DNA of 35,943 bases from Gammaproteobacteria bacterium (GCA_030431095.1 JAUIJU010000027.1:1-35943), one strand, 5' to 3'; positions 14,643 through 23,697 are shown, counted from the first letter of the stretch. The notes: generated by a model from the sequence alone, not told the origin. Program-made: numbers and translations.

Positions 14643-16211
14643 TCAGGCCATCTCGGCCGCGACTTTTTCCGCGATCATGATGGTGGGGGCATTGGTGTTG
14701 CCAGAGACCAGGGCGGGCATGACCGAGGCGTCCACCACGCACAGCCCCTGCACGCCGTTGACCCGCAGGGCCGGATCGACCACCGCGCGGGAGTCGTTGC
14801 CCATGCGGCAGGTGCCGACCGGGTGGTAGATGGTTTCCGCCTTGCGCTGCACGAAATCCAGGATCTCCGCATCGGTCTCGACGCCTGCTTCCGGGTACAC
14901 CGGACCACTCACGACGTCGGCAAAGGCTTCCTGGCCGAAAATGCGCTGGCTGAGACGAATGCACTCGATCATCATGCGACGGTCGTAGTCCGAGTCCAGG
15001 TAGTTGGGACGAATCGACGGCGCCGCGGCCGGGTCGGCGGAGCGGAGCCGGATCGTGCCGCGGCTTTCCGGACGCAGCGGGCAGGCGTGCAGGGTCATGC
15101 CGGAGCCCGGCAGCAGGACTTTGCCGTGTCCCTCCAGCTGGACCGGCAGGAAATGCAGCTGGATGTCGGGCCGGTCGTCGCCCGCCTCGGGGCTGACGAC
15201 GAAGGCGCCGCCTTCGGCGATGTTCGAGGTGCCCGGACCCCGTCGGCCCAGGTAGTACTTCAAACCGGCCATCACGTGATTGAGGGTGTCGTAGCTCTCC
15301 CGTGTGCGGATGCGCACCACGGTGCCGATGTCCAGGTGGTCCTGCAGATTGGCGCCCACACCGGGTTGATCGACGCGCACCCCGATGTCGTTTTCGCGCA
15401 GGTGGTCGGCGGGACCGATCCCGGACAGCATCAGCAGCTGCGGCGAATTGACGGCACCCCCGCTGAGCATGATCTGGCCGCCTTCAAAGTGCTGTTCCTT
15501 GCCACGGACCATGGCGCGCACGCCGCGCGCCCGGTCGCCGTCGAACAGCACCTCGCTGACCACGGCGCGCGTCGCCACCTCCAGGTTGGGTCGCCCCAGC
15601 GCCGGCTTGAGGTAACCCCGCGCTGCGCTGCAGCGCCGCCCGTCACGCTGGGTCACCTGGTAGAGGCCGCAGCCACGCTGGTGCGGGCCGTTGAAGTCGT
15701 CGGTGCGGGGAATGCCGGCCGTTTCGCAGGCGGCCAGAAAGCGGTCCGTCAGGGGATTGTGAAAGCGCAGGTCCTGGACGGCCAGGGGTCCGCCGGTGCC
15801 GTGCCATTCGCTGGCGCCACGTTCCTGGTCTTCCGACTTGAGAAAGTACGGCAGACAGTCCTCGAAGCGCCAGCCTTCAGCGCCGCCGGCCGCCCACTCG
15901 TCGTAGTCACGGCGATGGCCGCGGCAATAACACATGGCGTTGATCGAGCTCGAGCCGCCCAGCACCCGGCCCCGTGGCCAGTACATGCGACGACCGCCCA
16001 GGCGGGGTTCCGGTTCGGTGTAGTAATTCCAGTTGATCCGCGTGTTGTTGCGCAATTGCCACAGGCCCGCCGGCATATGGATGAAGGGATTGATGTCCCG
16101 GCCACCGGCTTCCAGCAGCAGGACGCGGCGATTGGGGTTTTCGCTGAGGCGGGCGGCCAGCACGCAGCCGGCGGATCCGGCGCCCACGATGATGATGTCG
16201 TGACTGCTCAA
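14643..16211 (-). CDS. GMC-family FAD oxidoreductase (choline/alcohol dehydrogenase-like)
   Basis: A 522-residue flavoprotein of the glucose-methanol-choline family. The dinucleotide-binding motif IIIVGAGSAGCVLAARL starts at residue 5. GMC signature 1 is seen as PRGRVLGGSSSINAM, and the second as SGGAVNSPQLLMLSGIG. The C-terminal active site contains YHPVGTCRMG (catalytic His) and NTNAPTIMIAE (catalytic Asn). It resembles BetA-type choline dehydrogenase and many alcohol dehydrogenases, but no betaine-aldehyde dehydrogenase or betI is adjacent, so the substrate is not assigned. The start is uncertain: the frame opens with TTG at 16211 and has no ATG or Shine-Dalgarno, yet the protein then begins exactly at the family N-terminus. 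Its stop directly abuts that of the M48 gene. Confidence 0.9.
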   Translation of the reverse strand: MSSHDIIIVGAGSAGCVLAARLSENPNRRVLLLEAGGRDINPFIHMPAGLWQLRNNTRINWNYYTEPEPRLGGRRMYWPRGRVLGGSSSINAMCYCRGHRRDYDEWAAGGAEGWRFEDCLPYFLKSEDQERGASEWHGTGGPLAVQDLRFHNPLTDRFLAACETAGIPRTDDFNGPHQRGCGLYQVTQRDGRRCSAARGYLKPALGRPNLEVATRAVVSEVLFDGDRARGVRAMVRGKEQHFEGGQIMLSGGAVNSPQLLMLSGIGPADHLRENDIGVRVDQPGVGANLQDHLDIGTVVRIRTRESYDTLNHVMAGLKYYLGRRGPGTSNIAEGGAFVVSPEAGDDRPDIQLHFLPVQLEGHGKVLLPGSGMTLHACPLRPESRGTIRLRSADPAAAPSIRPNYLDSDYDRRMMIECIRLSQRIFGQEAFADVVSGPVYPEAGVETDAEILDFVQRKAETIYHPVGTCRMGNDSRAVVDPALRVNGVQGLCVVDASVMPALVSGNTNAPTIMIAEKVAAEMA

Positions 16212-16360
16212 GGGAGGAATGCGGCTCCATTCGGTGGCGTATGCATGATAGCGACTGCGGAAAGGGGTGCAAGGGCAAAGGCGTCACGGAAGGTTGGGAT
16301 TCCACCGGTCGGTCGCAGGCGCTCGCCGCACCGCGTCACCGTCGACGGCGCGGCCGGCGC

Positions 16361-16369
16361 TGATACAAT
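16361..16369 (+). promoter_or_regulatory. Extended -10 promoter of the RND operon
   Basis: TGATACAAT (TGn plus TACAAT) at 16361-16369 gives a predicted transcript start near 16376 and a leader of about 110 nt. The leader holds a GC-rich hairpin: GGCCGGG (16424-16430), loop ACAGA, then CCCGGCC (16436-16442). The ribosome binding site AGGAGGAA (16476-16483) precedes ATG 16487. Confidence 0.5.
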
Positions 16370-16486
16370 GGCGGTTCCGGGCCGGGCCGCGCCTGCCAGC
16401 CCATTGCATCCCGGTGGTGCGGCGGCCGGGACAGACCCGGCCACCGGCAGTCGGCAGCGCCCCGGGTCGCGTGAGAGGAGGAAGCC

Positions 16487-19400
16487 ATGACCCTGACCCG
16501 CCTGTCCCTGGGTAACCCCGTGGCCGTGGCCGTGGGCGGAATTCTCGTGGCGATTTTCGGGCTGATCGGCATGAGCCGCCTGCCCATCGAGATGACGCCG
16601 GAAATCACCCGGCCAGAGATCGTGGTGAGTACGAGCTGGCGCGCCTCCTCGCCCTCCGAGGTGGAGTCGGAGATCATCGAATTGCAGGAGAACGTGCTGC
16701 GCTCGACGCCGGGCCTGGTGCGCATGTCCTCGCAGGCCAACTATGGCAGCGCCAGCCTGACCCTGGAGTTCGTGATCGGCACCGACATGAACCGGGCGCT
16801 GATCGAGGTGATGAACCGCCTGAACCAGGTGCCGCGTTATCCCGTGGACGCCGACGAGCCGGCCATCTACGCCGGCGGCCAGAATTTCGATCGTGTCATC
16901 GCCTGGTTTCAGATCACCACCGATGAGGGCAATGACCGTGACATCGCCACCTACCAGGACTTCGTCGACGACAACGTGATCACGCGGTTCGAGCGCGTGC
17001 CCGGCGTGTCCTCGGTGTTCGCTTTCGGCGGACGCACCCACGAAGTCCGCATCACCTTCGACCCATACAAGGCCGCCGGCCTGGGCCTCGACCTGACCGG
17101 CATTCCCGCCGAAGTGGGCGCCAATACCGATGTCAGCGCCGGTAACACGGAGGTCGGGCGGCGCATGTACACGGTGCGGTTTTCCGGCAAGTACGAAGTC
17201 GATGCGCTGGGTGACCTGGTGCTGGCCTGGCGCGATGGCCGGCCCATCCGCTTGCGCGACGTAGCGCGCATCGAGATGACCATGGTGGACGCCAGCACCA
17301 AGCTGCACCTGAACGGCGGTCCGGCCATCGGCATGGGCATCGCGCCGGAGTCCGGCGCCAACGTGCTCGACGTGCTCGAAGGCATCCGCGCCGCTTCCGA
17401 CGAGATGCGCAACGGCATCCTCGACCGCGCCGGCCTGAACCTGTTCATGGGGTATGACCAGTCGGAGTACATCAACGCCTCCATCGCCATGGTGCGCAAC
17501 AACCTGTTGCTGGGCATGGGCCTGGCCATCGTTGTGCTGTGGTGGTTCCTGCGTCGCTTCAAGGCCACGCTGATCGTGGCCCTGTCCATCCCGCTGTGCC
17601 TGCTGATGTCGTTCATCGTGATGTACGTTTCCGGGCGCACCGTGAACATCATTTCACTCGCCGGGCTGGCCTTCGCCACCGGGATGGTGCTGGATGCCGC
17701 CATCGTGGTGCTGGAAAACATCTTTCGCCAGCGCGAGGCCGGCCGTGACGGCAACGAGGCCTCGGAGCGGGGCACCGCGCAGGTCTGGGGCGCCCTGCTG
17801 GCCTCCACCGCCACCACCGTGGCCATTTTCATGCCGGTGGTGTTCCTGGAAGACGAGGCCGGGCAACTGTTTGCGGACCTGGCCATCACCATCTCCGCGG
17901 CGGTGGTCGCCTCGCTGGTGGTGGCCGTGACCGTCCTCCCGACGGCCGCCGCGAACTGGGTGAAGGGCACGGGCATCGAAGACCACCACCGGAACTGGTG
18001 GCGCTGGATCACGCGGCACATCATGAGCTGGACCGACAGCCCCCGGCAGCGATGGACCTGGGTCGGCGCGCTGACCATCACCCCGCTGGTCCTGGCGGTG
18101 TTGCTGGTGCCGCCCGCGGACTATCTGCCGGAAGGGCGCCAGAACTGGATCCAGGGATTCATCGTGGCGCCACCGGGGCTCGGCGTGGAGACCGGCGAGC
18201 GGGAGATCATGGACGTGATCGACGCGCGCCTGACACCCCACCTGACCGGCGAGCGCAGGCCGGGCATGGATTCCTACTACCTCGGCTCCAGTCCGGGCTT
18301 CGGCACCTTTATCGGCGGTCGGGCCAGTGAGCCGGGCGAGGTCGACGAACTGGTGGGCATGTTCAATGCGGAGATCATGCAGGGTTTTCCGGACACCTTC
18401 GGTTTCGCTTCGCGGGCTCCCCTGTTCAACGGCGCCCGCGGCGGGCGACAGATCAATCTCGACCTGCAGGCCGAGTCCTTCGAGTCGCTGCTGGCGGCCG
18501 GCCGTGCCGGGTTTTTCGGGGTAATGCAGGCGCTACCCGGCGCCAGCGTGCAACCCTCGCCTGGGCTGGAGCTGGCCGAGCCCGAGTTGCGCCTGGTGCC
18601 GGACGACCGCCGCATTGCCGAAGTGGGCTGGAACCGCGCGCGGATGTCGACCGTGGTTCGATCACTGGGCGACGGCGCCTTTCTCGGGGAGTATTTTGAC
18701 GGCAACCGCCGCTACAACGTGGTGCTGCGCGCCGAGGGTTGGGACACCCCGGAACAGCTGGCGGCGATTCCGCTGGCCACGCCGTCGGGTGACATCCACG
18801 CGCTGGGTGAGCTGGTGCGGCTGGAGCGCACCGCGGGCCCGTCACAGATTCGCCGCGTGGACCGTCGGCGCACCCTGACCCTGCAGATTCAGCCGCCCGG
18901 CGACATGGCCATCGAAGAGGCTTTGCAGGTGGTACGCAGCGATGTGCTGCCCGTGGTGCGCGCGCAGCTGCCGCCGGACGGCACCATCAAGCTCAGCGGC
19001 ACCGCGGAAGCGCTGGACGAGGCGCTGTCCAGCATGTCCGGCAGCTTCATCCTCGCCGTGGTCATCCTGTACCTGCTGATCTCGGCGCTGTTCCGTTCGT
19101 TCATCGACTCGCTGCTGGTGGTGCTGACCCTGCCCATGGCAACCGTCGGTGGCATCCTGTGCCTGCGCCTCATGGACCTTGCCCTGGCCGGGGTCGGCGG
19201 ACAACAGATGGACCTGCTGACCATGATCGGCTTCGTGATCCTGCTGGGCCTGGTGGTCAACAACGCCATCCTGCTGGTGTACCGTGCCCGTGATGCCGAG
19301 CGCGAGGGCATGGGCCGCCGCGACGCGGTCGAAAGCGCGGTGCGTCTGCGCCTGCGGCCGATCCTGATGAGCACCATGACCAGCATTTTCGGCATGCTGC

Positions 19401-19570
19401 CCCTGATGCTGATGCCCGGTTCGGGTTCCGAGCTGTACCGGGGCATGGCCTCGGTCATCGTCGGCGGCATGCTGGTCAGCACCCTGTTCACCCTGTTGTT
19501 GCTGCCCAGCCTGTTGCGCATGAACGAGGCACGCTCGCAGGTAGGGCATGCAGCTGCCGAAACCGTGTGA
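16487..19570 (+). CDS. RND efflux transporter, permease subunit (AcrB/HAE1-like)
   Basis: A 1027-residue inner-membrane pump of the resistance-nodulation-division superfamily. One N-terminal helix (about 10-28) precedes a large periplasmic porter domain. Helices 2-6 span about 330-530, followed by a second periplasmic domain and helices 8-12 (about 855-1015). The proton-relay helix 4 reads GMVLDAAIVVLEN: the first Asp (D403, equivalent to AcrB D407) is kept, but the second (AcrB D408) is Ala. In helix 10, AcrB K940 is Asn (N925 in GLVVNNAIL). The RLRPIL arginine is kept. The relay is therefore reduced, as in some non-AcrB subfamilies, so drug efflux should not be assumed. The fusion protein gene follows 12 nt later; no outer-membrane factor is present. 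Confidence 0.93.
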   Translation: MTLTRLSLGNPVAVAVGGILVAIFGLIGMSRLPIEMTPEITRPEIVVSTSWRASSPSEVESEIIELQENVLRSTPGLVRMSSQANYGSASLTLEFVIGTDMNRALIEVMNRLNQVPRYPVDADEPAIYAGGQNFDRVIAWFQITTDEGNDRDIATYQDFVDDNVITRFERVPGVSSVFAFGGRTHEVRITFDPYKAAGLGLDLTGIPAEVGANTDVSAGNTEVGRRMYTVRFSGKYEVDALGDLVLAWRDGRPIRLRDVARIEMTMVDASTKLHLNGGPAIGMGIAPESGANVLDVLEGIRAASDEMRNGILDRAGLNLFMGYDQSEYINASIAMVRNNLLLGMGLAIVVLWWFLRRFKATLIVALSIPLCLLMSFIVMYVSGRTVNIISLAGLAFATGMVLDAAIVVLENIFRQREAGRDGNEASERGTAQVWGALLASTATTVAIFMPVVFLEDEAGQLFADLAITISAAVVASLVVAVTVLPTAAANWVKGTGIEDHHRNWWRWITRHIMSWTDSPRQRWTWVGALTITPLVLAVLLVPPADYLPEGRQNWIQGFIVAPPGLGVETGEREIMDVIDARLTPHLTGERRPGMDSYYLGSSPGFGTFIGGRASEPGEVDELVGMFNAEIMQGFPDTFGFASRAPLFNGARGGRQINLDLQAESFESLLAAGRAGFFGVMQALPGASVQPSPGLELAEPELRLVPDDRRIAEVGWNRARMSTVVRSLGDGAFLGEYFDGNRRYNVVLRAEGWDTPEQLAAIPLATPSGDIHALGELVRLERTAGPSQIRRVDRRRTLTLQIQPPGDMAIEEALQVVRSDVLPVVRAQLPPDGTIKLSGTAEALDEALSSMSGSFILAVVILYLLISALFRSFIDSLLVVLTLPMATVGGILCLRLMDLALAGVGGQQMDLLTMIGFVILLGLVVNNAILLVYRARDAEREGMGRRDAVESAVRLRLRPILMSTMTSIFGMLPLMLMPGSGSELYRGMASVIVGGMLVSTLFTLLLLPSLLRMNEARSQVGHAAAETV

Positions 19571-19582
19571 GATAGTTCGCGA

Positions 19583-20629
19583 ATGAGACTCAGATCCGTG
19601 ATCATGGCCGGGTTCCTGGGCCTGGCGCCGCTGAGCGCACCGGCCCAGGACAGCGGTACGCCGCCGGCCCTGGTGCGCGTGGCCACGGCCAGCCTGCAGA
19701 CCCTGGCGCCGGTCACGCTGGTGCCCGGCACCGTGACCAGTCGCAACGACGCCCGCCTGGCCGCGGAAGTGGACGGGCGCCTGGTCAGCGTGGCCGAGGT
19801 GGGCGCCCGGGTGAATGCCGGCGATCCGGTGGCCACCATCGAGGACACCAGTTTGCGGTTGCGCCGCGACGAGCTCGTGGCCGAAGTCGAGCGCGCCCGC
19901 GCCCGGGTGGAATTCCTAGATCGCGAGGAGCAACGGTACGTGCGACTGGCCGAATCCAACCTGGCGGCCGCCACCCAGCTCGAACAGACCCGGTCGGACC
20001 GCGACGTCGCTCGCGGCGAGCTGCGCGTGGCGCAATCGCGCCTGGCCCAGATCGAGGACCAGCTGGGACGAACCGTGTTGCGCGCGCCGTATTCCGGCGT
20101 GGTGGTGGAGCGACTGATGACGCCGGGTGAACGCGCCAGCGATGGATCCAACGTGGTGCGCCTGGTGGACCAGGAGCACCTGGAAATCATCGCGCGCGCA
20201 CCGCTGGCTTACTACCGCCACGTCAGTCCCGGTCAGCGCCTGGCGCTGGAGGCGCTGGGGACCCACGCCGAGGGCGTGGTGCGTACCGTGGTGGCGGTCG
20301 GCGACGAGAACACGCACCAGTTCGAGTTGCGGCTGGACCTGGAGCCGGGGCTGTTTCCGGTGGGCCAGACCCTGCGCGTGGCGGTCCCCATGGACGAGAT
20401 GCGCGAGGTGCTGGCCGTACCCCGTGACGCCCTGGTGTTGCGTCCCGAAGGGGTGACCGTTTACGTGGTCAACGGCGACAACCAGGCGCGGCAGGTCAGC
20501 GTGACCACCGGTATCGGCGCCGGCGACCAGGTGGAAGTGCGTGGCGAGCTCTCCGCGGGCGACACGGTGGTGGTGCGCGGCAACGAACGCCTCCGTCCCG
20601 GCCAGCCCGTGACCGTGCAGGGCGGCTGA
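19583..20629 (+). CDS. RND periplasmic adaptor (membrane fusion protein)
   Basis: A 348-residue periplasmic adaptor subunit (HlyD/AcrA type) that would link the preceding RND pump to an outer-membrane channel. A signal peptide at 1-22 (ending SAPAQ) is present and has no lipobox Cys. The biotinyl-lipoyl half-motifs are seen at DGRLVSVAEVGARVNAGDPVATIED and RTVLRAPYSGVVVERLMTPGERA. They flank a short coiled-coil hairpin rich in Arg/Glu at about 90-160. A beta-barrel and membrane-proximal domain follow (about 190-345). The gene order, pump before adaptor, is the reverse of acrAB. It lies 12 nt after the pump stop and 16 nt before the next gene, so all three probably share one transcript. Confidence 0.92.
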   Translation: MRLRSVIMAGFLGLAPLSAPAQDSGTPPALVRVATASLQTLAPVTLVPGTVTSRNDARLAAEVDGRLVSVAEVGARVNAGDPVATIEDTSLRLRRDELVAEVERARARVEFLDREEQRYVRLAESNLAAATQLEQTRSDRDVARGELRVAQSRLAQIEDQLGRTVLRAPYSGVVVERLMTPGERASDGSNVVRLVDQEHLEIIARAPLAYYRHVSPGQRLALEALGTHAEGVVRTVVAVGDENTHQFELRLDLEPGLFPVGQTLRVAVPMDEMREVLAVPRDALVLRPEGVTVYVVNGDNQARQVSVTTGIGAGDQVEVRGELSAGDTVVVRGNERLRPGQPVTVQGG

Positions 20630-20645
20630 AACGCGTGATCATCTC

Positions 20646-21944
20646 TTGAGCAGCGCCGGGCCCGCGACCTCCCCCGGCGGGCTCGCCGGCTGGCTGTTGC
20701 GCGTCCAGCCGGGTGAATGGCCGCGTTTCGCGCTGGCCTTCGTCTATTTCTTCTTTTTGCTGGGCGGCTACTTCATGCTGCGGCCCATTCGCGGGCTGGT
20801 GGCCTCCAACCACAGCGACGTGCTGCACCTGCTGTACACCGCCACTTTCCTGACCATGCTGGCCATCGTGCCGGTCTTTGGCTTCCTGGTGGCGAAATTC
20901 CGGCGTGGCGTGTTCGTGCCGGCGTCTTACGGATTTTTCATCGTGCAGCTGCTCGGATTTGCCTGGGCATTTTCCGGCGACGGCGCTGCGCCCCGGGTGC
21001 AACTGGTGTTTTACGTCTGGCTCAGCGTGTTCAACCTGTTCGTGGTGTCCGTTTTCTGGAGCTTCATGGCGGACATCTTCACGCCCGGCCAGGCGCAGCG
21101 CCTGTTCGGCAGCATCATGGCCGGGGGCTCCATCGGCGCCATCCTGGGACCCCTGGCCACGGCCAGGCTGGTGGGCGTGATCGGCGTGGGCGGCATCATG
21201 GTTCTTGCATCGCTCGCGCTGGGTGTGGCCACGGCGTTGGCCGTCCTGCTGGGGCGGCGCGAACGCCGCCGAACGTCCGGCAGCGGTGAGGCGTTGATCG
21301 GCGGCAGCGTCTGGGAGGGCGCGCGCGAGGTATTCCGTTCACCCTACCTGTTGCTCATCTGCCTGATGATGCTGACCCACAATATGACCTCGACCTTCCT
21401 GTACAACGGCCTGGCCGTGCTGGTCGACGGGTCCGGCATGGACGATGTCGCGCGTACCGTCTTCTTCAGCTACGTCGACCTGGTGGTGCAGGTCATCGCG
21501 TTCACGCTGCAATTCTTTCTCACCGCCCGCCTGCTGGCCTGGATGGGCATGCCGCGCACGGCCGTGCTGCCGCCGCTGATCCTGGCCGCCGGTTTCACCC
21601 TGCTGGGCAGTTCGCTGGGCCTGGTGCTGTTCGCGGCCGTGCAGGTGGCGCAACGCGCCATGAACTACGGCCTGCTGGGACCGGTGAAAGAGATGTTGTT
21701 CACCGTCGTGGACCGGGAGACCAAGTACAAGAGCAAGAACTTTATCGACACGGTGGTCTACCGCGGCAGCGACGTGGCGGCCAGCTGGCTGTTCAAGGGA
21801 TACATGACGCTGGGCCTGGGCGTACACCAGGCCGCCCTGGCCTACCTGCCGGTCATGGTGATCTGGGGGCTCGGCGCCTGGCGCCTGGGTCGGCGTTACG
21901 AAGCGCTGCGTGACATGCCGGAATCGTCCACGAAGGACGGGTGA
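20646..21944 (+). CDS. MFS transporter related to ATP/ADP (NTP/NDP) exchangers
   Basis: A 432-residue polytopic membrane protein with about 12 hydrophobic helices. The sequence FYFFFLLGGYFMLRPIR-like near residues 32-48 and a C-terminal DRETKYKSKNFIDTVVYRGSD are hallmarks of the bacterial branch related to the ATP/ADP (TLC) carriers. In free-living bacteria this branch has no proven substrate, so nucleotide exchange is not claimed. The frame opens with TTG at 20646; no nearby ATG or GTG fits and no clear Shine-Dalgarno precedes it, so the start is uncertain. It lies 16 nt after the adaptor gene, which suggests coupling to the pump operon. Its 3' end overlaps the opposing ABC ATPase gene by 49 bp. 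Confidence 0.82.
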   Translation: MSSAGPATSPGGLAGWLLRVQPGEWPRFALAFVYFFFLLGGYFMLRPIRGLVASNHSDVLHLLYTATFLTMLAIVPVFGFLVAKFRRGVFVPASYGFFIVQLLGFAWAFSGDGAAPRVQLVFYVWLSVFNLFVVSVFWSFMADIFTPGQAQRLFGSIMAGGSIGAILGPLATARLVGVIGVGGIMVLASLALGVATALAVLLGRRERRRTSGSGEALIGGSVWEGAREVFRSPYLLLICLMMLTHNMTSTFLYNGLAVLVDGSGMDDVARTVFFSYVDLVVQVIAFTLQFFLTARLLAWMGMPRTAVLPPLILAAGFTLLGSSLGLVLFAAVQVAQRAMNYGLLGPVKEMLFTVVDRETKYKSKNFIDTVVYRGSDVAASWLFKGYMTLGLGVHQAALAYLPVMVIWGLGAWRLGRRYEALRDMPESSTKDG

Positions 21945-22711
21945 AAGCGCCGCCCCTCGGCGGTATCCACCGAGGTCACGGGGCACTGGTAGAGCCGCTC
22001 GAGTCGCTCGGCGGTGAGCAATTCACTGGCCGATCCCGCCTCCCAGTCCCCATCTCCGTACAGCAACAGCACGTGGCTGCAGTAGGTGGCGGCCAGGTTG
22101 ACGTCATGCAGCGCGGCGATCGCGGCGCGGCCGTCGCGGTACACGTGATCGCCCACGGTGCGCATGATGCGCACCTGGTGGCGGAAATCGAGGTGATTGG
22201 TCGGTTCGTCCAGCAGCATCACCTGTGGGGCCTGGACCAGCAGGGCGGCAAACGCCAGCCGCCGCGCCTCGCCGCCCGACAGGCTGGTCACGCTGCGCGC
22301 CTCCAGGCGGTCCAGGTCCACCTGCTCCAGGGCGGCCCGTGCACCGGCGAGGTCTTCCGGTCCCTCGCGGCGCCATCGCCCCAGGTGGGGGTGGCGGCCG
22401 GTCAGCGCCACCTGCAGCACGCTGGCGTCGAAGACATAGGCCGTGTGTTGCTGCAGCATGCCCAGTTGCCGGGCCAGTCGGCGCCGTGGCCAGTCGTTCA
22501 GCGCACGGTCACCCAGTAAAACGTGTCCCGTGGCTGACGGCGACAGGCCCGCCAGGTGCCGTAGCAGGGTGGTCTTGCCGATACCGTTGGCGCCGAGCAT
22601 GCCCCAGAATTCACCGCCTCCGAACCGCACGTCGAGCCCGCGCACCACGTCCTGCCCGGCAATGCGGGCGGCCAGGCCCTGGCAGGCCAGGTCCGGGCGC
22701 GAGTCGTTCAT
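21896..22711 (-). CDS. ABC importer ATP-binding protein (BtuD/FecE type)
   Basis: A 271-residue ATPase of the iron-siderophore / vitamin B12 importer family, acting on the cytoplasmic face. Walker A is GANGIGKTT at about 40-48, the ABC signature is LSGGEARR, Walker B is VMLLDEPTNHLD, and the switch His is in AALHDVNLA. The start overlaps the stop of the permease gene by 4 nt (ATGA, 22708-22711), a standard coupled arrangement. The reading frame could be extended far upstream, but that would run through the permease. The 3' end overlaps the MFS gene on the other strand. Substrate is not determinable from sequence: B12, ferric siderophore or heme are all served by this family, and no binding protein gene is adjacent. 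Confidence 0.92.
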   Translation of the reverse strand: MNDSRPDLACQGLAARIAGQDVVRGLDVRFGGGEFWGMLGANGIGKTTLLRHLAGLSPSATGHVLLGDRALNDWPRRRLARQLGMLQQHTAYVFDASVLQVALTGRHPHLGRWRREGPEDLAGARAALEQVDLDRLEARSVTSLSGGEARRLAFAALLVQAPQVMLLDEPTNHLDFRHQVRIMRTVGDHVYRDGRAAIAALHDVNLAATYCSHVLLLYGDGDWEAGSASELLTAERLERLYQCPVTSVDTAEGRRFHPSFVDDSGMSRSAS

Positions 22712-23697
22712 GGCGCTTGCGGGCGCAGGCGCGCCCGGTTCAGCAACAGCAGGAACAGCGGCACGCCTAGCAGGGCGGTGATCACCCCCACCGGCAACTG
22801 GCGCGGCGCGATCACGGTTCGCGCCAGGGTGTCGCTCAGCACCAGGAAGGCGCCTCCGAACAGCGTGGCTGCCGGCACCAGCACACGGTGGTCCGAACCC
22901 ACCATCAGGCGCACCAGGTGCGGCACGATCAGGCCCACGAAGCCGATGCTGCCGGCCACGCTGACCGCCGCGGCGGTCAACAGCGAGGCCATGAAATAGA
23001 TGCCCCAGAGCAGCTGGTGGGTCGACTCTCCCAGCAGGCGGGCCGTGGTTTCTCCCATGCTCAACACGTTGAGGCTGCGCGCCTGCGCCATGATCACCGC
23101 CACCACGCCGAGCAGCACCCCGACCGCCCAGGCCGGCAGGCGGGCGTAGCTGAGATCTCCCATCAGCCAGAACAACATGCCGCGCAGGCTGTTGTCCGGC
23201 CCGGTGGCCAGGACCAGGCTGATCAGCGCGCCCCAGCCCGAGGCCGTGACCACGCCCGTCAGCAGCAGCCGGGTGCCGCTCCATGGGCCGCTGCCGCGCG
23301 CCAGGCCGAACACGATCAGCACCGAGACCAGCGCGCCCGCCAGGGCCATCAGCGGCATCAGGGCGGCGGCCAGGCCCAGCGACATGCTGAGCAGTGCGAA
23401 CAGCGCGGAACCGCCGGACACGCCCAGGATGTAGGGGTCGGCCAGGGGATTGCGCAGCAATACCTGCATCAGGCAGCCGGACACCGCCAGCAGCGCTCCG
23501 ACCACGAAGGCGGCGCCGGCCCGCGGGATGCGCAGGCGCCACAGCAATTCTCCTTCGACAGAGCCTGGATGGGTCAGCGCGTGCCACCAGGAAGCGGGAC
23601 TGTGCGGGACCGAGCCCAGCGCCGTGGCCAGCACCAGGCACGCGGCGCACAGCAGGCACAAGCCGATCAGAACGGTCCTGGGGGAAGCGGTGAGCAT
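22708..23697 (-). CDS. FecCD/BtuC-family ABC transporter permease
   Basis: A 329-residue inner-membrane permease with about ten helices. FecCD-family landmarks are LRIPRAGAAFVVGALLAVSGCLMQVLLRNPLADPYILGVSGGSA near residues 55-100 and the coupling-region GFVGLIVPHLVRLMVG at about 250-265. The C-terminus ends with the usual LPVGVITALLGVPLFLLLL. It is the first gene of a two-gene minus-strand operon with the ATPase. The substrate-binding protein and any outer-membrane receptor are missing here. The 127 bp before it are too short for a cobalamin riboswitch. They hold a weak Fur-like stretch GATTACCATTC (23741-23751), so iron control is possible but unproven. Confidence 0.92.
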   Translation of the reverse strand: MLTASPRTVLIGLCLLCAACLVLATALGSVPHSPASWWHALTHPGSVEGELLWRLRIPRAGAAFVVGALLAVSGCLMQVLLRNPLADPYILGVSGGSALFALLSMSLGLAAALMPLMALAGALVSVLIVFGLARGSGPWSGTRLLLTGVVTASGWGALISLVLATGPDNSLRGMLFWLMGDLSYARLPAWAVGVLLGVVAVIMAQARSLNVLSMGETTARLLGESTHQLLWGIYFMASLLTAAAVSVAGSIGFVGLIVPHLVRLMVGSDHRVLVPAATLFGGAFLVLSDTLARTVIAPRQLPVGVITALLGVPLFLLLLNRARLRPQAP

